This document shows positions 34,891 through 46,186 of a stretch of DNA of 64,000 bases, piece by piece. The translations under genes were made by a program, and so were the position numbers. Below the pieces are notes generated by a model that saw only the letters and a program-made list of their open reading frames with translations, searched no databases and was not told the origin of the DNA. Position 1 is the stretch's first letter. Every line of letters begins with the position of its first letter. Source of the DNA: Onthophagus taurus (Eukaryota; Arthropoda; Insecta; Coleoptera; Scarabaeidae); assembly GCF_036711975.1 (NCBI RefSeq), contig NC_091968.1:25653001-25717000 (forward strand). Reading direction: 5' to 3'.

Positions 34891-37800
34891 ATGGATGCTC
34901 AACTTGTGAATCCTTTCTCAGATGGATATTGGAATTGGGACGATTTAAGACAAACTTTACAATTTATTAGGTTCTTAATTGATTATTTATGTTAATTCTT
35001 ATTAATTTTTTATTGTTTTAGTCGAGACCCCGCAATGAGAACTACTTCAGCAATCAAACAAAAATCATTCAATTTTGCACCAAAATCTTCCGCACCAGGA
35101 TCAGGGGCTGGAGTATACGAAATCAAATTTAGAGATGTTACTGATAAATTAGACAAAGTGATTTATTTTATACTTAATCTCAATACTTAACCAAGTTAAA
35201 AAAATGATTTTCAGTTAATTTTTCGGCGTTATTTTCAACGGCGAGTAAAACCATTAGAACCGGATGTAGTAACTGTACAAGATTTGCGGGATATCGCGCT
35301 TTATTTAGCAAACCCAAAGGATTTAAGCATCGAATTCATTAATTATTTTCATATCCAACCCGTCGATCGATTTTTAAGAGCTTTAATCATCTATTTTCAA
35401 TATTATTTGGACGTAAGATATAAATTTAATCAACAAAGTATTGAATTTTTAATGAAATATTGTTACATAATCAGGTTTGGGAAGTTATTGAATCAAAACG
35501 TGAAGAGAAGGCTCGAAAAATTCGCCAACCCATTGCTTTAGAACTCGAAGACGTGGTCAGAGATAACTTGGAAGATCTTCGAGCTCTCGTGGCTCGTGAA
35601 TATTTGGTTATCATCGGTGGAGTTGGTGAAGCTAAAAAATTTCATCACATGGCGGGAAGAATGACTTCGTTATCAGGAAAAGATCGTAGACTTTTTGAGA
35701 TGCTTATCCAGATGGCTGTTAGAGTTGTTTGGATTGCTCTTCAACGAAAACATTTATTATTAATTGGTATGGACACCACAAAATTATTTCTTAAAAAGAT
35801 AATCTCAAAAACAATTTGATGGGTTATTAATTTTGATAACGTCAAAAAAAAATTGTTTATGTCATGATTTTTTAATAACAATGTCATACCCGGGGGGCTT
35901 ATTTAATAACGGTTCTTGGATTTGGGATAATTCCATAAATTCATTGTCGTTTATTAAAAGCAGGGATGGTAAATCAAGGACTTTCTCACAAATTAAACAA
36001 ACTATGACTACAACGAATTTAGCTAATATTGAAGAAAATTATCCTCTTGGAATTAATTTTCGAGCTATCACAGATAAATTAGAAAAAGTATGTAAACATC
36101 ATTTAAAAGAAATTCAATTTTAACATTTGATTTTTTAGATTATTTTTAAAAGATACTTTCAAAGACGTGTAAAACCTGACGAACCCTCTGTAATAACAGT
36201 ACAAGATCTTAAAGATGTTGCTCTTTACTCAGCGAATTCAATGGATTTAAATTTGGATTTTATCTTATTTATACACACACAAACCGTAGACCGTTTCTTT
36301 CGTAGTCTCATCATTTACTTTCAATGTTTTCTTGATGTAAGTTTGTAGAAACACTTATAATCGATTCAAATAATTCCTTTAAAATAGATTTGGGAAAAAA
36401 TGCTAAAAAGACGAGAACATGAAAAAAATAAATTACGTCAACCGATCGTAGAGGAGTTGGAGAATTTAGCTCGAGATAATTTATCTGATTTAAGAGCTTT
36501 AGTTGCTCGGTCTTATTTAGCAGTCATCGCCGGGTTTGGGGATGCCAAAAAGTTCCACCACTTAAAGGGTACTTGTTCTTTGTCGGACAAAGATAGGATG
36601 TTATTTGAAAAATTAATGTGTATAGCTGTTAGAATTGTTTGGATTGCTTTGCAAAGAAAACACTTCAATGTTATAGGTAAATTCAAATTTTGAATTTGAC
36701 GTTATGTTTTTTTAAACAAGTTGGATGCAAATCGGTTTTAGTTATTTATAATTAAAAATTAATTAAATTAATAACTCAAATTATCTTTAAAGCACAAATT
36801 TATTTATTTTTTTAATTAAATTCATTTAAATTAAATAAAAATATTCCGGTTATAAACAACAATGAAGTTGGTTACTTCACTTTTTGTTGATTGAGGTTAT
36901 GTTTTTAAACAATTAAGTTAGGTTCAATCCGGTTTTATTCATTTATATTAAGATAATTAAAAATTAATAGCCCAAATTATATTTAAAGCACAAATTTCTT
37001 TATTTTTTTAATTAAATAAAAATATTCATATTGTAAACAACAGTGAAGTTAGTTACTTCACTTTTTGTTGATTGAGATTATGTTTCTAAACAATTAAGTT
37101 AGGTTCAATCCGGTTTAACTCATTGATATTAAAATAATTAAAAATTAATAGCTCAAATTATCTTTAAAGCACAAATTTATTTATTTTTTAAATTAAATAA
37201 AAATATTCAGATTATAAACAACAGTGAAGTTAGTTACTTCACTTTTTGTTGATTGAGGTTATGTTTTTAAACAATTAAGTTAGGTTCAATCCGGTTTTAT
37301 TCATTTATATTAAAATAATTAACAATTAATAGCTCAAATTATCTTTAAAGCACAAATTTATTTAGTTTTTTAATTAAATAAAAATATTCGGATTATAAAC
37401 AACAATGAAGGTGGGTTCTTTACTTTTTGTTGATTGAGGTTATCTTTTTAAACAATTAAGTTAGATGCAAATAGGTTTTACTCATTTATATTAAAATAAT
37501 TAAAAATTAATAGCCCAAATTATCTTTAAAGCACAAATTTATTTATTCTTTTAATTAAATAAAAATATTTAGATTATAAACAACAGTGAAGTTAGTTACT
37601 TCACTTTTTGTTGATTGAAGTTATGTTTTTAAACAAATAAGTTAGGTTCAATCCGGTTTTATTCATTGATATTAAAATAATTAAAAATTAATAGCACAAA
37701 TTTATTTATTTTTTTAATTAAATAAAAATATTTAGATTATAAACAACAGTGAAGTTAGTTACTTCACTTTCTGTTGATTGAGGTTATGTTTTTAAACAAT

Positions 37801-38904
37801 TAAGTTAAGTTCAATCCGGTTTTATTCATTTATATTAAAATAATTAAAAATTAATAGCACAAATTTATTTATTTTTTTAATTAAATAAAAATATTTAGAT
37901 TATAAACAACAATGAAGTGAGTTACTTCACTTTTTGTTGATTGAGATTATGTTTTTAAACAATTAAGTTAGGTTCAATTCGGTTTTATTCATTTATATTA
38001 AAACAATTAAAAATTAATAGCACAAATTTATTTATTTTTTTAATTAAATAAAAATATTTCGATTATAAACAACAATGAAGTTGGTTACGTCACTTTTTGT
38101 TGATTGAGGTTATGTTAACAATTTCAATTCTTTTTAATTTATAGAATTGGAAATGAACAGGATGTTTCGAGGTGATTCTTTCAACTTGGTGACCCATCGC
38201 AAAAATGTAAACGCTTCGAAGCGAAATCCAGAAGAAGATAGGGTTTTAATTGGAGCGGCGAATCTTTTCGAACGGAAACTTCTACAAAGATCGCCGGTGA
38301 TTAAAGAGCTTATTTTCGCTGAGCACGATCATAGATTACTCGGAGCTGGAGTTAGATTATTCCAACCGTAAACTAAATAACGATTATTTTGTTTCAAATA
38401 ATTTTTTTTTATTGATTTACTTAAAAAAGGCGAGATGATCGCATAGATTTTATCGAAGCGTGTTATTCGGTCCCGGAAGAACAAATAAATAAAATGGGGA
38501 TTGCGTTGGGACTTTTAGGGATTCCCAGAGAGGAGTTTGATCCGGTTTTGTTATCCCGAGAACGAACTAGTAAGACTTATACCAAGAAAATAACCGAAAT
38601 TCCCGAATTTAAATTACCACCAAAAACTGATCATAGGTTAATATTTTATTATTTAATTAATTTTTATTTATTAAATTAATTTCTTAGCTACTTAGAACTA
38701 CCAAACATATTTCCGAAAGAGCGCGGTCGTTTTGAAGAAACCGCACAAAGTATTAATGCAAGAGAAGCTCAGTGTAGAATGTGGGTGCGACATGTACGCT
38801 GTGCTTTATTAGGATTTCCAGACACGACATCCGATAGAGGGCGACACGATAGTTTATCAAGAATCAGTGTGACTAGTGGAAAAGGAGAGGATGAAACTCT
38901 TTAA
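34891..38904 (+). CDS. PPP1R36: PPP1R36-like protein phosphatase 1 regulator
   Basis: First 5' version: exons 34891-34970, 35022-35157, 35215-35412, 35475-35766, joined in phase to shared exons 38145-38367, 38430-38636 and 38688-38904, giving 450 residues. The middle part matches the PP1-inhibitor family of PPP1R36: EPDVVTVQDLRDIALYLAN, then VDRFLRALIIYFQYYLD, an alpha-helical REEKARKIRQP segment, AKKFHHMAGRMTSLSGKDRR, and VVWIALQRKH followed by MNRMFRGDSFN. The C-terminal quarter is predicted soluble and ends in a Ser/Arg-rich tail. In vertebrates PPP1R36 acts in testis; a germline role here is inference. The gene ends 54 bp from the convergent PARS2 stop. I am sure of the exon structure, less of the family name. 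Confidence 0.72.
35881..36676 (+). CDS. Alternative PPP1R36 5' half (duplicate exon cassette)
   Basis: Exons 35881-36087, 36139-36336 and 36388-36676 mirror exons 1-2 (fused), 3 and 4 of the first version. The middle exon is exactly 198 bp in both. Sequences correspond throughout: YFQRRVKPDEPSVITVQDLK, VDRFFRSLIIYFQCFLD, NLSDLRALVARSYLAVIAG, AKKFHHLKGTCSLSDKDR, IVWIALQRKH. The last exon ends in the same phase, so it also joins 38145 in frame, giving a 446-residue protein. It reads open and conserves the family motifs while differing at many residues, which points to a functional, older duplicate. Either the locus makes two isoforms with one shared 3' half, or the first version lost its own 3' exons. 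Confidence 0.75.
36700..38120. repeat. Tandem repeat, about 160-196 bp unit, eight copies
   Basis: The intron before the shared PPP1R36 3' exons is filled with direct repeats marked by TTTTTGTTGATTGAGGTTAT near 36883, 37061, 37242, 37422, 37603, 37770, 37931 and 38093. Each holds AAACAATTAAGTTAGGTTCA, ATCCGGTTTTATTCATTTAT and GATTATAAACAACA. Spacing is about 180 bp for the early copies and about 160 bp for the late ones, the difference being loss of ATTATCTTTAA. Confidence 0.92.
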
Positions 38905-38958
38905 GGGGTAATTATTAAATAAATTCTTGATAATTAAAACATTTCTTTATTATTTTTC
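38905..38958. terminator. Convergent 3' ends of PPP1R36 and PARS2
   Basis: Only 54 bp separate the two stop codons. AATAAA lies on the plus strand near 38918-38923 and AATAAA on the minus strand near 38945-38950, so each transcript's cleavage site probably falls inside the other gene's 3' end. Confidence 0.6.
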
Positions 38959-41900
38959 TTAACATTTTTGTTTTAAATACGATATTAATTCATTTTCAGT
39001 GAGGAAATGTTGTTTTCCCTCAATTAAATTGTTCAATTCGAATAATGGGGGATTTTCGGTGATTTTCTGGCCTAAAACAACGATGAAAGGATATCCCACT
39101 TGTTTGGCTTCTAAAAATCGTCTTCCAATTGTCATTTGAACACGATCATCAATTAAAACATCGTTTTTTAATGTTGCGATGTCTTCGAGGTTTTTTGAAA
39201 GATTTTCGATTGATATTGAAGAAGATTTTTCTTCTTTACTTCCAAACTAAAAAAGAAATAGGTTATGTTTACTATAAATTCAAGAATAGCATTGTGTACA
39301 TTAGCTACTTTACACGCAGAAACGTGTAATTGCTCTTCTTCTAAACAACTTTGTTATTTGATAGAGAGGAAAACTATAGAAGTATATCTATCTTATCGAA
39401 AATGTTCTGCTCTTTTTTGGCTTTAAGACATTATATGGACACTTTTTTTTACAGAGAATTTGATGACGTAGTCAAAAAAAATTTTTCGGTTTTAGATTTC
39501 TAGATATGACAATTTTCGTTTTTTTAAATTGAAACAATCACTGATTACAAAAATATACGGTTTTATAGGTCTATTTATTATTGTTTTAGAATAAAGCTAA
39601 AAATAAACTAAAGTGTCATCAAAGAAATTAAATTTACAGTTTCCTGTAAATTACGGTACTGTAACTAAAAATTATTCTACTAAAAATTTATATAAAATTT
39701 ACTTTATTTTCTAATATGTAACATTCTAACATGTTAAACGTTAATTTTCGTAATCCATCATAAAAAACAGGATTTTTAATTTGACACTTCAGAAAATTTT
39801 TGATTACAAATGTTGCTATGCTTATTTGAATTAAAAATATATATATAAGTGCCATCTATCAATAACTTATTAAGTCATTTAATAATATTAAATATTTTTT
39901 TTTACTTTTTAGCTATAATTTACAGGAAACTGTAAATTTAATTTCTTTGACAACTCAAAAAAAAGTTTATTTTTAGCTTTATTCTAAAACAATAAGAAAT
40001 AGACCTGTCAAACCCTATATTTTCTTCTTAGTTTATGTTAATAATGTAAATTCTTGCATAAATATATATAAGAATTTCGAATTTCCCGCTAAGTTGGTAC
40101 ATCTAACATGGCGACCTTTCTGGCTTCATTTTTATATATAAGACCTCAATGATTCTATCTAACGCCAGGCAATTAGTCGTTATACATCAGCCCCAGGGAT
40201 CTTTGATAGGAGAACTTGGGACTGATTGTATGTCGAAATCCCACCGTAAGATGGCATTACGTCTATACTGAAATAATTTAATTAAACCAATAATTTTATT
40301 ATTAATAGTGGGAATGATGAGAGACAGCAATAACAATTATTACCAGTATCATGCTTTTAATATAAAAAGTATAGATTCCAATTCGTGTTATATTTTAAAA
40401 TTTGAAGTTTGTTCAGAATGACAGATGAAAACGTCATTTTAAAGTGATTTTTCGGTAAGAGTATAATAAAGTGGTATGATTAAATAATTATGTAGATTAT
40501 AATTGACATTATAGCTTTGTTTCAGCTAACGTTATAACTGGTTGGAAGCTCGTCAGATGTCATATGATGCAGTGAAATTCAAATGAGGCGGCATTATTTG
40601 ACAGGTGTAATTTCCATAGGTAATTGCATCTGAGGAATTCCTATCCAGTCGAAACGCTAATTTCCGAACAGTTATTCTGTGGTTGGAGCTTTTATATATA
40701 AACCCAATCCAACCTGTATTCTAGTGGTTCGGTTCTTAACTTAATAATTCCAAAATATCCCCAACAGATGGCGCCACACGTGTTCAATTTTTAGTACGAA
40801 ATTTTTATTTAGAGAGTTGCATTTCTACGAAGTTATTTTCTATGTTATGGATTGAAAGCCTATAAAACAAGGTTTTCCTCCGAAAATATGTTGTAATCTC
40901 AACAAGTTTAGTGAAAATAACTTTACTTTTAAGTTTATCAGTTTTATTTTGTGCGTGGCTTTAAATTAAACAATTTGAGGTTAGGATTTAATGTGATTTT
41001 TCGGTAAGTACCACACTTTTCCGCACTTTTTTTTATTAACGCCGTTTTTTGGGGTCATTCCCTATCGATTAAAAAAAAACCATCGATTTTAGGCACGTTC
41101 ACCAGAGAATTTGGTTTAAGTTAGCAAACGCAAACGCAAAAAGTATGGTTTCATAACGACAGATGGCGCTTTAATGACATTTATTCATAATTTTAATTAA
41201 TTTATAGGTACCTAATGCTCAATTTATCATGAATTTCTTCATTTTCAAAGAGTATCCACTAAGCCATTAAATAAATAATTTCGGGCATCTGCCATTCTTT
41301 TTTGTTGATTTTAAATTTAAGATGTTTTCGTTTGCTAACGGAAAAATCTTAGGATTGATAAAATAGCGGCCGTTTACTAAACACGTTTGAAGTTAGTTGT
41401 TATTCTTGAAATATGTCTCTATAACCATAAAATAACTATGGCAACGTGCTGTAACCATGGCAACGCCATCAAAACACAGAATTCTTTTAGTGCGTTTAGG
41501 TTATGTGCGGTATAAAATTTAAAAATCGAAATTTTCTTACCTTAGGTGGAATTATTAAAATTTTAAACGGTGCTAATTTAATGGGCCAACGAAGTTCTTG
41601 ATCAGTTGATAACTTTTCTAAGCTAGCAGCAAGAATTCTTGATATCCCCAATCCGTAACAACCCATTTGTAATATATTTGGTTTCCCATTGTTGTTTAAA
41701 TAAGTAGCCTTCATTGGTTTTGAGTATTTATCCCCTAATAGAAAGGTATGTCCCACCTCAATTCCATTAAATACATTTATTTTTGTAGATCCACACTTTA
41801 AACATTTATCTTTATTTCCACAAAGCTCCAAATTACCCATATAACCACAATTTCCGCATTTTATTAATTTATCTTCCCCAATATCCGTTTGAAAATGAAA

Positions 41901-42703
41901 TTCATGGGATAAAATCCCTCCTATATCACCTGATGATCCCAAAACTACCCTCAAATTAATTAATTCCACAACAAAATTTTGAAATAATTACCTTTAAAAA
42001 ATTCCACTCCAACTAACTCAAAGATTTGATTATAACATTTACAAATTAACTCATACGTTTCTTTTGCTGCATCTAAATCAACATCAAAAGTGTATAAATC
42101 TTTCATTAAAAATTGCCTACTCCTTATCAATCCAAATCTGGGTTTCATTTCATCTCTGTATTTACTGGTTATTTGGTATAAACGTAAAGGAAAGTGTTTA
42201 TAAGATAACGGCGAAACTGTGGTTAATAAATCTGTAATTGCTTCTTCGTGAGTCTTAAAAAGAATTAATTAACTTTACAAATTAATTCTGATTTTAAAAG
42301 CGTCTTTACTGGGCTTAAAATATATAAATGATCATGTCTATCTTTAATTTGAAATAATTCCGGTGTTGCCTCTTGAATTCGACCACTTCGTTCCCACAAA
42401 TTTGTGTGAATTAATGTAGGACAAGCTACTTTTTGAGCTCCAATACTTTGCATGTGCTGATCGATCAAGTTCTTCAATTTCTCCAAAGCTCGAATACCCA
42501 AAGGTAAGTAATGAAAACAACCTGAATTAGCTTGTCGGATTATTCCTAAATCCAACATTAACTAAAAAAAAATACGTTAAAAAATGAATTACATTTTAAA
42601 TTTTTTTTACTTTTTGACTCTTTGATGTCATATCTTGTGATTTAACTTGAACATTTTTAGGAATTACATTAATCGGTTGAAAAATTCTACTTAACCTATT
42701 CAT
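38959..42703 (-). CDS. PARS2: Mitochondrial prolyl-tRNA synthetase
   Basis: Five exons, 42703-42611, 42561-42310, 42253-41992, 41944-41541 and 39246-38959, in consistent phase, give 432 residues (about 475 in human). The N-terminus ([16 protein letters not shown]) is basic and suits mitochondrial import. Class II synthetase motifs are clear: [16 protein letters not shown], then [15 protein letters not shown] (motif 1 region), LSP-THEEAIT and [21 protein letters not shown] (motif 2, split across an exon join), and [16 protein letters not shown] (motif 3). A Cys4-like CGNCGYMGN...CLKCGS insert sits between, as in bacterial-type ProRS editing or insertion segments. The C-terminal exon is the anticodon-binding domain. 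It charges mitochondrial tRNA(Pro). The last intron (2.3 kb) carries foldback repeats. It is divergent with ATP6V0E, with 155 bp between start codons. Confidence 0.93.
39420..40015. mobile_element. Foldback element in PARS2 last intron
   Basis: The left arm ATAGGTCTATTTATTATTGT, TTTAGAATAAAGCTAAAAAT, AAACT and AATTAAATTTACAGTTTCCT (39565-39648) is mirrored at 39918-40003 by AGGAAACTGTAAATTTAATT and ATTCTAAAACAATAAGAAAT. No transposase lies between. Confidence 0.8.
40016..41495. repeat. PARS2 intronic sequence with satellite-element end modules
   Basis: No gene found. GTGATTTTTCGGTAAG occurs at 40445 and 40993. The second is followed by CACACTTTTCCGCACTTTTT, AACGCCGTTTTTTGGGGTCA and TTAAAAAAAAACCATCGATT (to about 41096), a solo copy of the end module seen at 14.9 and 61.2 kb. 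Confidence 0.6.
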
Positions 42704-42858
42704 TTTGATTTTGAGGTTATCTGTCAACATAAAAAAACAAAATTAGTGATAATATTTAAGTTGGTACCGCTTAAAATGTAATCACGAGTTCGATTTGACA
42801 TAAGTCATATGATCGTTTAACAGAGTCGATCGAGTTTCGTCGAGTTTTAATCGTAATA
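42704..42858. promoter_or_regulatory. Bidirectional promoter of PARS2 and ATP6V0E
   Basis: Only 155 bp lie between the start codons of two divergent housekeeping genes, so both core promoters and 5' UTRs must share it. No TATA box is obvious. The stretch CAGAGTCGATCGAGTTTCGT at 42821-42840 probably lies in the ATP6V0E leader. Confidence 0.6.
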
Positions 42859-43302
42859 ATGGGTGCAGCTGCTTTACCTTTTATCATTTTTACCGCCCTT
42901 TGGGGTGCTGTGGGTATCGTTTTACCGTTTTTCGTACCTCGCGGGCCGAATAGAGGGTAAGTATTAATATTATTCGAAAAAACATGACACAAGAATCAAT
43001 AACTTGACGAATCTTTTCAGGGTTATCCAAGTCGTTTTGATTCTAACTGCGGTCACATGCTGGTTATTGTAAGTTATTTTCAACTTTTTATTAAATAAGA
43101 TTTTTACTATTTCGATTTTTTTAATTATTAGCTGGTTATGTTGTTATATGGCACAAATGAATCCATTGATTGGACCTAAATTAGATAGTCACATTTTGAT
43201 GTTAATGGCTAGAGAATGGGTGAGTTAAAAAGATTTTGTTATAATTGTATTGGATTAATTTATTTTTTTTTATTTTAGGGTAACGAGTTGATAACTAATT
43301 AA
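42859..43302 (+). CDS. ATP6V0E: V-type proton ATPase subunit e
   Basis: Four small exons, 42859-42956, 43021-43068, 43132-43219 and 43279-43302, give 85 residues, the usual size. Two transmembrane segments are clear: [20 protein letters not shown] followed by FVPRGPNRG, and [20 protein letters not shown] followed by [13 protein letters not shown]. The PRGPNRG and AQMNPLIGP strings are hallmarks of subunit e. It is a component of the membrane Vo sector that translocates protons in endosomes, lysosomes and apical membranes of insect epithelia. The last exon encodes only GNELITN. The leader begins within 155 bp of divergent PARS2. Confidence 0.96.
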
Positions 43303-43469
43303 ATTATATAATTAAAATTGATTAATTTTGTTGTAAATACTTTATTAGTGTCCTTATAAATGCATTATGTCATCTTTTTAATTGTAATAGTCGAAAAATT
43401 ATGTATTATATTAATTCATTCTGAATAATTAATCCCTGTAATAAAAAAGTTATTAGTTTTAACCCTTTA

Positions 43470-44115
43470 ATTGGCTAGGTCTACACCCCCCATGTTGCCT
43501 CATTTCCTTGGTAATTAGAGGCGAAGAAAATAAGTTTCACTTGTAGCAAGTTATTTATGTATATAAATTCTCCTCTTGCCATCCTTATTTGTGTTGAAAA
43601 ATAGCTTCTTTTAGTTTTGCCTCTTACAAATGTAGAAACTGTATTCAATGGCATTGAAAGCCAAGTTTTGGGTAAAGCTTTGATGAATTGTTTCATGAGT
43701 CCCAACTTGATGTGAAGAGGGGGAAGATAATAAATTTTTCTGGGATTCAATATTTGTGGGGTTGGCAATCAAGCATTATGCCCAAAACTTTCAGATAGCC
43801 ACAAACTATCTAATTATGATCAGTATATTTAATTTTATTTAACACCTCTTTCAAATTCTTGTTATTTTCTTTGAGGTCTACAGCATGCCCTAGAGGAAGT
43901 GAAGCATATGTGTCATTCTGCAGGTGTACAGGCTTCTTTTTGGTATTTTCTATCTTCTTCTAGCTTGGTATTCAATTCCAAACATTTGATCTCTAAATCT
44001 GTACTTATGAAAAGATATTCTAGCAGCCAGTAGCTTTTTTCTTTTAGTCTAGAACCCAAGAGTTCAGCATTCTCCTTGGTAAGTCCCAAGTCTCTCATCA
44101 AATCATCAAGCTCTG
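43470..44115 (-). pseudogene. Remnant of a dispersed arthropod transposon-associated ORF
   Basis: The minus strand reads MMRDLGLTKENAELLGSRLK (from 44101), then across frames LPLGHAVDLKENNKNLKEVL, KIKYTDHN, a degenerate CDLKVLG-like block, and in the 43768-43481 frame NPRKIYYLPPLHIKLGLMKQ followed by FIKALPK. The order AELLGSRLKE, DLKEVL..IKYT, PPLHIKLGLMKQFVKAL is familiar from a multicopy ORF common in insect and aphid genomes and thought to travel with transposons. Frame changes show this copy is dead. Confidence 0.75.
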
Positions 44116-44555
44116 ATTGAGTGAAAAGTAATCACACTCGTATATGATTCACTAGAACTCATCTCACCAAATGTAACTGGAGACTGAGATACTTACACTT
44201 CTAGTCCATGACCTAATGGTCGCATTGCAGAAGGAAGGTTGGGGTACACTATATAATAATGATAATAATCTTGATTCCTTTCGATAGTCCATGATTCCTG
44301 AGGGTTACAGATTATTATACTCTGTGCTGAGGGTACTTTGCAGTTAACCCTTCCTAAGTTAAATTATCCTATGTTGAGTGATATTGGTTGCATAACCTCA
44401 AATTATTAATTTTACTTAAATTTCCAAAATTATATTTTCCTTCAATTTTCAATCCAATTTTAAGTCCATTTACTTTTAATATAATCAATTATAATTTAAT
44501 ACACAATAAATTAATAATCTAACAATATTTTCAAAAATTCTAATTATTTATGGTC
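44116..44555. other. No gene recognised
   Basis: AT-rich, probably continuing debris of the neighbouring transposon-associated ORF up to about 44350. Confidence 0.35.
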
Positions 44556-44574
44556 GGTAATGCAGATTTTTAGA

Positions 44575-44771
44575 AAAAATTATTTTTCGTAGAATTATTA
44601 CGCCACACAGTAGGAAAACCCAATCTTTTTCATTTTGGCCTCAAACGTAAGTGTAAAATCATTAATTAAGTAATTAATTAATTTATTTTTCATTAATAAT
44701 TTTGACAGGAGCTAATATCATTCGATTCAACATCAACATAACCTAACTTTTTGTGCTGGACTCAATATACC
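44575..44771 (+). other. Possible non-coding leader exons of COX15
   Basis: The plus strand shows TCAAAC|GTAAGTG (donor at about 44648), TTTTGACAG|GAGC (acceptor at about 44709) and ATACCG|GTAAGCC (donor at about 44771). These would make two short exons without a start codon. COX15's first coding exon is preceded four bases upstream of the ATG by a 3' splice site (TTTTTAG|GTG at 49457-49458), so an upstream non-coding exon is expected. These are candidates, but the distance is nearly 5 kb and spans another gene. Confidence 0.3.
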
Positions 44772-45232
44772 GGTAAGCCCCTTTTAATTAAAGCATTTTT
44801 AATTTAAATTGTGTCTTATCGACGAAACTTAATTCAAAACTGTTTCTAATCGATACGATTAATACGCTAAAATAAATTTAAGGGTATTATCTTTACGGTG
44901 AATGGTACAAAGTTTTTTTTTATTATAATAATAATCTGATTGAAGCAAGGCGAAGTAAAAAAGAAATAACGTTAATCAATATAAAATAAATATAATTTGT
45001 TAATGTTTAATCCAATTATGTAATTGGAAAAAGATACAATTATTAAGATTAATAATGATGGTAATGCAGTTATCTACTTAATAAAAATGAATCTTTGTCA
45101 AAAAAAAAAGTTTTAATGCGTTTATCTAATAATATCAAATAAAATATAATCAAAAAACTTTTCAGATTTCGATCAAAAACTACAAAAATAAAAACTAAAT
45201 AACAAAAAATCGTAGAATTACAATTTTTATGA

Positions 45233-46186
45233 TCATGGTGTATAAAATCGTTTACAAAAATCCAAATCAACCAAATCCTCCACATCTTCTTGATAACTCG
45301 GACAATCCTGTTTATAAACCTGATTAATTTTCTTAATTTCTTTTTCAGCTTCGTTCATTACGTTTAAACGGTTATCGATTTCGTTCATTTTTTGTCTCAA
45401 GCTTCTTACTTTTCTTTGCAGATTAAAGTATTCTTGAGAAGAATAACGGCATTTCCCCAATTGTTTGCGCAAGGAATAAATTTCACGAACCAATTTCCTT
45501 TCGATGTTTTGTAAATCTTTAATCCTCAAAGTGAAAGTTAATGTACATTTTTTAAAATGAGGTTTCGATACGTTTCCTTTCAAACCAACGATTCTCGTTA
45601 AATTTGAGTGTTTATTGGAAAGGTGTCGTATACCCCATTCTCGTTTCATCATTTTTAAATATTGAGTTAAAGAACCACCATGAAAATGAGACCATTTTGG
45701 GTCATTTTCATCAATGAGTTCATCTCGAATTTGATTTTGATTGGGGGTTATTTCCTCTATGGGTTTTAAACGTTTTGAATCGTTAATAAATATAGGGGAA
45801 CCACCACGCTTTCTTTTATTATTATTATCAATTTTAATTAAAGTTAAATCATTATTTTTAAAATCTTTATTGTCATTTTGTTTTAAAATCTTTTTTGAGG
45901 TTATTTCTTGGTCAACTTTGCAAATTTTTCGCTTCTTATTATTAAATAACTTCACGTTTAATTTTAAATTAATATCCGTTATTTTACTATTAATTATAGT
46001 ACTTAAGTAAGTTATTGTGGTTATATTTACAAAGGTGATTCTTTCAAAAATGATTTTGTACATTAACTTTCGTCTTTCGGCGATTAAATATGCAAAACGA
46101 TTTATTACATGGACATTATTTAGTCGAATTGGGGCGATTTTAATCTGTAAACGTAATGAGAGGTGTGAAAAACGTAATGTAAACAC
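45233..46186 (-). CDS. Hypothetical basic protein with C-terminal coiled coil
   Basis: A single open frame of 317 codons. Not recognised. The region from about residue 65 on looks coding. A Lys/Asn-rich segment (NNNKRKRGGSP) suggests a nuclear signal. There is a compact, possibly folded stretch SHFHGGSLTQYLKMMKREWG. After it come two heptad-like helices rich in Arg, Lys and Glu (ERKLVREIYSLRKQLG, LQRKVRSLRQKMNEIDNRL), then an acidic tail (YQEDVEDLVDLDFC). The first 40-60 residues lack convincing coding character. The real start may instead be internal, or in an upstream exon ending at the donor AACCAG|GTAAAA near 46212, though no in-phase acceptor was convincing. It sits alone, antisense to the putative COX15 leader. 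Confidence 0.55.
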   Translation of the reverse strand: MFTLRFSHLSLRLQIKIAPIRLNNVHVINRFAYLIAERRKLMYKIIFERITFVNITTITYLSTIINSKITDINLKLNVKLFNNKKRKICKVDQEITSKKILKQNDNKDFKNNDLTLIKIDNNNKRKRGGSPIFINDSKRLKPIEEITPNQNQIRDELIDENDPKWSHFHGGSLTQYLKMMKREWGIRHLSNKHSNLTRIVGLKGNVSKPHFKKCTLTFTLRIKDLQNIERKLVREIYSLRKQLGKCRYSSQEYFNLQRKVRSLRQKMNEIDNRLNVMNEAEKEIKKINQVYKQDCPSYQEDVEDLVDLDFCKRFYTP

